Shown one piece after another: positions 58,779 through 64,000 of a DNA stretch of 64,000 nucleotides. The position numbers and the translations under genes were made by a program. Origin of the DNA: Bretschneidera sinensis (Eukaryota > Streptophyta > Magnoliopsida > Brassicales > Akaniaceae). Numbering within the stretch: position 1 is the first letter of the stretch; each line of letters opens with the position of its first letter. The stretch spans positions 144,765,625-144,829,624 of the forward strand of contig CM043698.1 of NCBI GenBank assembly GCA_023935145.1. Reading direction: 5' to 3'. Under the pieces are notes generated by a model. It searched no databases and was not told the origin of the DNA. It saw only the letters and a list, made by a program, of their open reading frames with translations.

Positions 58779-61700
58779 ATGGCTGAATCGTACTTACCCC
58801 GGGTTATTACTACCGTTCTGGATGAATCTAATTATGTTGTGTGGGCTCAAGAAATGTCTGGTTTCCTCCGTGGACATAAATTGTGGCGTTACGTTACTGG
58901 AGATATCACTGAACCCAAGAAGAAGGACGACGAAGACGCTGACAAATATGTTGACCGTCTAGAGGACTGGAATAGTAAAAATCACCAGATTCTCACATGG
59001 TTTCGTGCCACTATTATCGCAGAAATCAAACTTCAATTTGGTACACTCCATACAGCTAAAGAAGCTTGGGATCTTCTCCAACACCGCTACACCAGGGCAG
59101 ACATCTCAAATCGATATCGTCTTCTTTCCATCCTTCATAGTATGCGCCAAGAACCTGGACAAACTATCAACAGCTTTCTATCTCAGATGACTGCCGTGTG
59201 GAACCAGTTAGCTCTTACTGAGCCAACTTGGGAATGCACAAAAGACGCCGATGTTCATGGAAAGTACCGAACTGAGACACGCATTATGCAATTCCTGATG
59301 GGCTTGAGAGAGGAATTTGAACCTGTACGAGCTTCAATCCTACACCGAGGCGCGATACCTCCCCTAAACGACGTCCTTTCTGATCTACTCAGTGAGGAAA
59401 CACGTCTCGCCACATTACAAGGATCTCATACAGATGTTGCCCTTGCAGTACCCATTGTTCTTGCCACACCAGCTGCCAAGACAAACCCATACTAGAAGCC
59501 CTTATATTGCAAGTATTGTCATTCACAAGGGCATGAATTGCTCAAATGTCCTTCTCACCTATGTAAAGTCTGCAGAGAACCGGGTCACTATCTTGCAGAC
59601 TGCCCTAAACTTCCTTCTGGAAATCAGTCAAATGGGAACCAATATCGCTCACGAGGCTCATACAATCGGTTCTATTCCAAGCCAAAGAATACTGCTGCTG
59701 TAGCCACGGATGCTACACCAACTTCATCCAGCTCTTCACCTGATTGGAGTGGTTTATGCACCATTCTTACCGAGGCTCTAACTAAAACTGGTAACAACAT
59801 AGCCATGTCAGCTACACCAAGTACATCCCGATGGTATTTTGATTCTGCTTGTTGCAATCATATGACTTCTGATGCCTCCATATTTTCCTTGAAAACCCGT
59901 GATGAGCATGCACCTACTATTCACACTGCCAATGGATCAAATATGTTGGTCAGCCACACTGGACATGTTGACAGTTCTCATTTGTCTCTTCCTGACACAT
60001 ATTTGGTTCCTAATCTTACGCTTAACCTTATATCTGTTGGACAACTATGTGATCTTGGACTTGATTTACATTTTTCTTCTACTGGTTGTCGTGTGCAGGA
60101 CCCTCAGACAGGAAAACTCCTTGGAACCGACCGTAAAGTTGGACGCCTCTTTGAGCTTACTCACCTCCAAGTCCCATCCTCACCATCACCAAATCAATCA
60201 GCCGCATCCATCCCAGCACTCTCTCCGGTGGAATTGTGGCACTCTCGGTTAGGTCACACTTCATCCAGCCCTCTACGTTCTCTTATTTCTAGTGGTCAGT
60301 TAGGATCACTTCAGCATGAGTCTTTTAATTGCATTCATTGTCAACTTGCAAAACAATCAGCTTTACCTTTTAATGAGAGTCAGTCTGTTTCCCTTGCACC
60401 TTTTGATTTAGTACATTCTGATGTTTGGGGGCCTTCTCCTCATACATCAATGGGTGGTGCTCGTTATTTTGTTATATTTGTGGATGACTATTCTCGTTAT
60501 ACTTGGTTATTTCTTATGAAAAGCAGATCTGAACTCTTTCAAATATATTCTGATTTTTCTTCTATGGTTCAAACTCAATTCTCTCGGAATATCAAAATTT
60601 TTCGTTCAGATAATGCAATGGAATATGAAGACCGTGTTTTTCTAAACCTACTTCACAAAAATGGCACGCTTCCCCATCGCTCGTGCCCTGGAACCTCCCA
60701 ACAAAATGGACGAGCCGAACGCAAACATCGACATATTCTTGACACTGTTCGTGCTCTACTAATTTCGTCATCATGTCCTGAACGTTTCTGGGGTGATGCT
60801 GCCTTAACCGCAGTGTACACAATCAATCGTGTCCCTTCCGCTGTAATCCAAAATCAGTCTCCATTCGAGCGCCTTTTCGGTAAACCTCCTGATTACTCTA
60901 ACCTCAGAGTCTTTGGTTGCGCTTGTTTTGTTCTTCTCAAACCACATGAACACAATAAATTACAACCAAGGGCTCATCTGTGTTATTTCATTGGATATGG
61001 TATTGAACATAAGGGGTATCGGTGCTGGGATCCTATTTCTAAAACTCTTCGTATCTCTCGTCATGTCATTTTTTGGGAACATCAAATGTTCTCTTCGTTA
61101 CGGTCATTTGACATGTCAACCATCACTAACTCCAGATTCTTTACTGATCCATCTATTGAGTTATTTCCTGAGAATCCAGTTTCAGGTACTGTTGAGTCCA
61201 CCTCCGAATCACCAACCGATATCACCCCTTCCGTTCCGGACCCAGCTCCAGCTCCAGAACCCTCAACTGACCTCACCTCTCCGACTCAATCGGTCGTGCC
61301 CGAGGATATTCCTATGTCTGATGAGTCTGCACCAACTCCCTCTGAGAGCCATCCTCCAGATCACCCCCGCAGATCTACCAGGGTAACTCATCCCCCTTCT
61401 CATCTTGCTGATTACCATTGTGATTATCATTGTTTTTCCACTATACTTCATCTGCATGAGCCTCAATCCTATAAGGAGGCTAGTACTAATCCACTTTGGC
61501 AGAAAGCAATGGATGAAGAACTTCAGGCCCTAGCTAAAACTCATACCTGGGATATTGTTGATCTGCCCCCTGGAAAAACTCCTATTGGGTGCAAATGGGT
61601 GTTTAAGATCAAGACACTTTCTGATGGCTCTATTGAACGATATAAAGCCCGACTTGTTGCCAAGGGATTTGCTCAGGAATATGGCATTGACTATGAAGAG

Positions 61701-62987
61701 ACATTTGCTCCAGTGGCGAAGCTCACATCTGTCCGTACACTCCTTGCTGTCGCTGCCATTCGAAGATGGACTCTATTTCAAATGGATGTCAAAAATGCAT
61801 TTCTCAATGGGGATCTTCTTGAGGAAGTCTATATACATACACCTCCCGGCTTGGATGCCCCTCGAAACAAAGTTTGTCGCCTTCGCCGTGCCCTATATGG
61901 TTTGAAACAAGCTCCACGTGCATGGTTTGCCAAATTCAGCACTACTATTCATCAGTTTGGGTTCACACCGAGTGCTCATGATTCAGCTCTGTTTATCCGC
62001 CATACTGCCAATGGTATTATCATTCTTTTACTATACGTGGATGATATGGTTATTACTGGAGATGATCTACATGGTATTTCTGAACTCAAAAAGTTTCTCA
62101 GTGGCCAATTCGAGATGAAAGATCTTGGTGTGCTCACCTATTTTCTTGGCCTCGAAGTCTCATCTAATTCTGATGGATTTTTTCTCTCTCAGGCCAAATA
62201 TGCCTCGGACCTCCTTTTCAAGGCTGGGATCACTGACTCAACCACTGCCACTACTCCTCTCGAGCCGAACGTCAGACTTACCCCACTTGATGGTTCACCT
62301 CTTCAGGATGCCACTCTATATCGTCAACTGGTTGGAAGTCTTGTATATCTTACTGTCACTCGCCCTGACATTGCCTATGCCGTTCATCAGGTCAGTCGGT
62401 TCTTGTCCGCTCCTCGGACCACCCATTACTCGGCTGTTCTTCGCATTCTTAGGTACGTCAAGGGTACTTTATTTCATGGGCTTCATTTCTCAGCACAGTC
62501 TGCCCCCGTTTTATAAGCCTATTCTGATGCCGATTGGGCCGGAGACCCCACCGACAGACGTTCAACCACTGGTTACTGTTTCTTTTTGGGCAATTCTCTC
62601 ATTTCCTGGCGTAGTAAGAAACAAACTGTGGTTGCTCGCTCCAGTACTGAAGCTGAATATCGTGCCATGGCTGATGCAACTCAAGAACTTCTCTGGCTTC
62701 GATGGCTACTCGCTGACATGGGTATCTCTTCTCCTGCTGCCACTATCCTACACTGTGACAACAGGAGTGCTATTCAGATCGCTCATAATGATGTCTTCCA
62801 CGAGCGTACAAAACACATCGAGAATGATATCCACTTCATCCGTGATCACATTCTCCAGAATACGGTTCGTCTACAATCCGTCAGTTCAGCCGATCAGATA
62901 GCTGATATTTTCACTAAGGCTCATCCACCTGGACGCTTTCACTCTCTGGTTTCCAAACTCAAGTTCACCTCCCACTTACCGCCTTGA
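58779..62987 (+). pseudogene. gag-pol polyprotein of family B copy 2 (two in-frame stops)
   Basis: One frame of 1403 codons, broken by TAG at 59493-59495 and TAA near 62514-62516. Start 58779 (MAESYLPRVITTVLDESNYV) opens gag (NRYRLLSILHSMRQEPGQT). Two zinc knuckles follow (CKYCHSQGHELLKC, CKVCREPGHYLADC), then protease (WYFDSACCNHM), integrase (LWHSRLGHTS, HSDVWGPSP, RSDNAMEYED, QQNGRAERKH), reverse transcriptase (GCKWVFKIKTLSDGSIERYK, KNAFLNGDLLEEV, catalytic LYVDDMV) and RNase H ([31 protein letters not shown]). Comparison with copy 1 shows the first stop was CAG (Gln) and the second lies where copy 1 has Arg-Gly. Apart from these the frame is open. Confidence 0.93.
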
Positions 62988-63000
62988 GTTTGAGGGGGGA

Positions 63001-63216
63001 TGTTAATGTATTATATGTACTTAGTCCCACATTGGTTGTGTATAGCTTTGCTTCTCCTATTAGCTTGTATAAATAGGATAATCCCACATTGGTTGTGTAT
63101 AGCTTTGCTTCTCCTATTAGCTTATATAAATAGGATAGCTCCCTTTGTAAGCTAATCACACCATTCAATACAATTCTTCTTTTTGTATTGTCTCACTTCC
63201 TCTCTTAAATTCAACA
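63001..63216 (+). repeat. 3' LTR, family B copy 2
   Basis: 216 bp, preceded by GAGGGGGGA (PPT) at 62992-63000. Confidence 0.93.
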
Positions 63217-63221
63217 GGTAC
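63217..63221. repeat. Target-site duplication (GGTAC), right copy, family B copy 2
   Basis: GGTAC just after the 3' LTR; the LINE relic resumes. Confidence 0.9.
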
Positions 63222-64000
63222 AAACGAGGGGTGTTTCTTTAGCTTTAGGATGTAATTGTTGTATACGTAGATTTACGGAAACGCTGGATCACGTTCTAGG
63301 CTCGGGCGAATTGGTTACTAAGGTTTGGGATTGAGCAAGTGTTGCTTTGGGAGTCCCCCTGTACACGACATATTGTATGGAAAGCGAGGGTCTCAGCGTT
63401 GTTTCAATGTGCAAAAAAGTCGTCCATAATAGGTACATTAACGGGCTTATTACCGTGTCTAATTACTTGGTACCTTTGGAAGAAAAGATGCATGGCACAA
63501 ATGGAGGGGGTGCAAGAAAGTGTCGGCCAAGTGTGGTGGTACGTGAAATACTGGATTCGTTTCTTAGCTGGAGAGTTTAATTCATCTCGATCTTTATCTT
63601 CGAATGATTTGAAGATTTTGACTGAGCTCCAAGTTGAATGTCCAAGGAATAGTGTGAGACGAAAAAAATTCGTAGCCTGGACGAAACCTCCTGTGGGTTG
63701 GGTTAAGCTGAACTGCGATGGGAGCTGTCATGGTAATCCAGAGAGGGAGTGTGGTAAGAGATGCAGCTGGTAATGTGAAGGGGGCTTTTTATACCCATTT
63801 TGGTGTCGGCACTAACAATGGAGCTGAACTAAGAACTATCTTAGAAGGGATTATTTTGTGTAGAAGGTTAAATTGTTTTAATGTGATTATTGAAAGTGAT
63901 TCCAGTCTAGTAGTGGATTGGCTTATGAAAGAGAGATGCACTTTGTGGTATCTATGGGATTTTTGGGAAGATTTAATGGTTGCACTTGAGGGGCTAACGT

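Larger units (their letters stand above)
58078..63216 (+). mobile_element. Short-LTR Ty1/copia element, nearly intact (family B, copy 2)
   Basis: 5139 bp with 216-bp LTRs at 58078-58293 and 63001-63216 that differ at one position by eye (gtgctt/gtactt), target duplication GGTAC, PBS directly at 58294, PPT before 63001. It encodes a single gag-pol frame with two stops. The near-identical LTRs make it a recent insertion. It serves as the reference for the rearranged copy 1. Confidence 0.95.
56600..64000 (+). pseudogene. Non-LTR retrotransposon (LINE) ORF2 relic, interrupted by copia
   Basis: Parts at 56600-58077 and 63222-64000. In order: pre-RT text (CSNYGLEWNKDKVKQVEREI); reverse transcriptase GLRQGNPLSPYLFIVMEEVL and the catalytic YADDLLIFANG (near 56960); the C-terminal GWKFKSLSQGMRLILLRHV region and ISRINSLLANFFWGG; zinc-finger-like region with FWYDRWLASGP; after the insertion the terminal RNase H with VKLNCDGSCHGN, NNGAELRTILEG and IIESDSSLVVDWL (D, E, D present). 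The RT is internally deleted: motifs expected between LLKKDK and VITFKGYFHP are missing. Many frameshifts and stops. The relic runs off the right end of the window. Confidence 0.85.

Noticed and set aside
62125..62901. 258-codon plus-strand ORF in family B copy 2
   Set aside because: Out-of-frame shadow of RT/RNase H; the same shadow appears at 49753-50427 in copy 1.

Overview
The window is nuclear DNA of a flowering plant, most likely a eudicot. It has AT-rich intergenic DNA, intron-containing plant genes, and nested plant LTR retrotransposons. I could not place the species. Everything here was read by eye from the sequence; no database search was run, and divergence figures are hand counts.

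Layout. 1-940: promoter and 5' leader of a RING-type E3 ligase gene whose body lies left of the window. 2211-3084 plus 25029-25358: one broken aspartic protease gene. It is split by a 21.9-kb Ty3/gypsy (Tat-type) element (3085-25023, minus strand, 690-bp LTRs, 5-bp target duplication GTTCT). That element carries a 49/98-bp satellite array and an antisense, spliced accessory gene. A younger SIRE-like Ty1/copia element (7132-17582, plus strand, 1250-bp LTRs, duplication ATACT) sits in an intron of this antisense gene. 25.9-30 kb: wrecks of a PPR gene, an RMA-type E3 ligase and a GT47 exostosin-like gene. 30591-33642: a CC-NBS-LRR resistance gene broken by about five frameshifts. 39073-41790: an intact RMA-type membrane E3 ubiquitin ligase gene with an intron in its 5' UTR. 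41.9-46.3 kb: AT-rich DNA with foldback elements. 46294-50637 and 58078-63216: two copies of a second, short-LTR (216 bp) copia family. The first copy is internally rearranged; the second is nearly intact and inserted in a LINE relic (56600-64000). 53418-55867: an intact two-exon gene for a chloroplast m-type thioredoxin.

Only the RMA E3 ligase and the m-type thioredoxin look like working host genes. The rest is decayed genes and transposons, consistent with a tandem-duplication and resistance-gene neighbourhood colonised by retroelements.

The most interesting architecture is in the retroelements. In the SIRE-like element a 12-bp palindrome (CCAGTCGACTGG) is repeated about ten times upstream of the LTR TATA box. 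It is repeated about twelve more times between pol and the env-like ORF, again just upstream of a TATA box, which suggests a second, internal promoter for the env-like gene. The Tat element shows the same plan independently: a satellite array, then a TATA box, then the antisense accessory gene. The rearranged copia copy has three junctions with short microhomology and an intact target duplication, as expected if it formed by template switching before integration.
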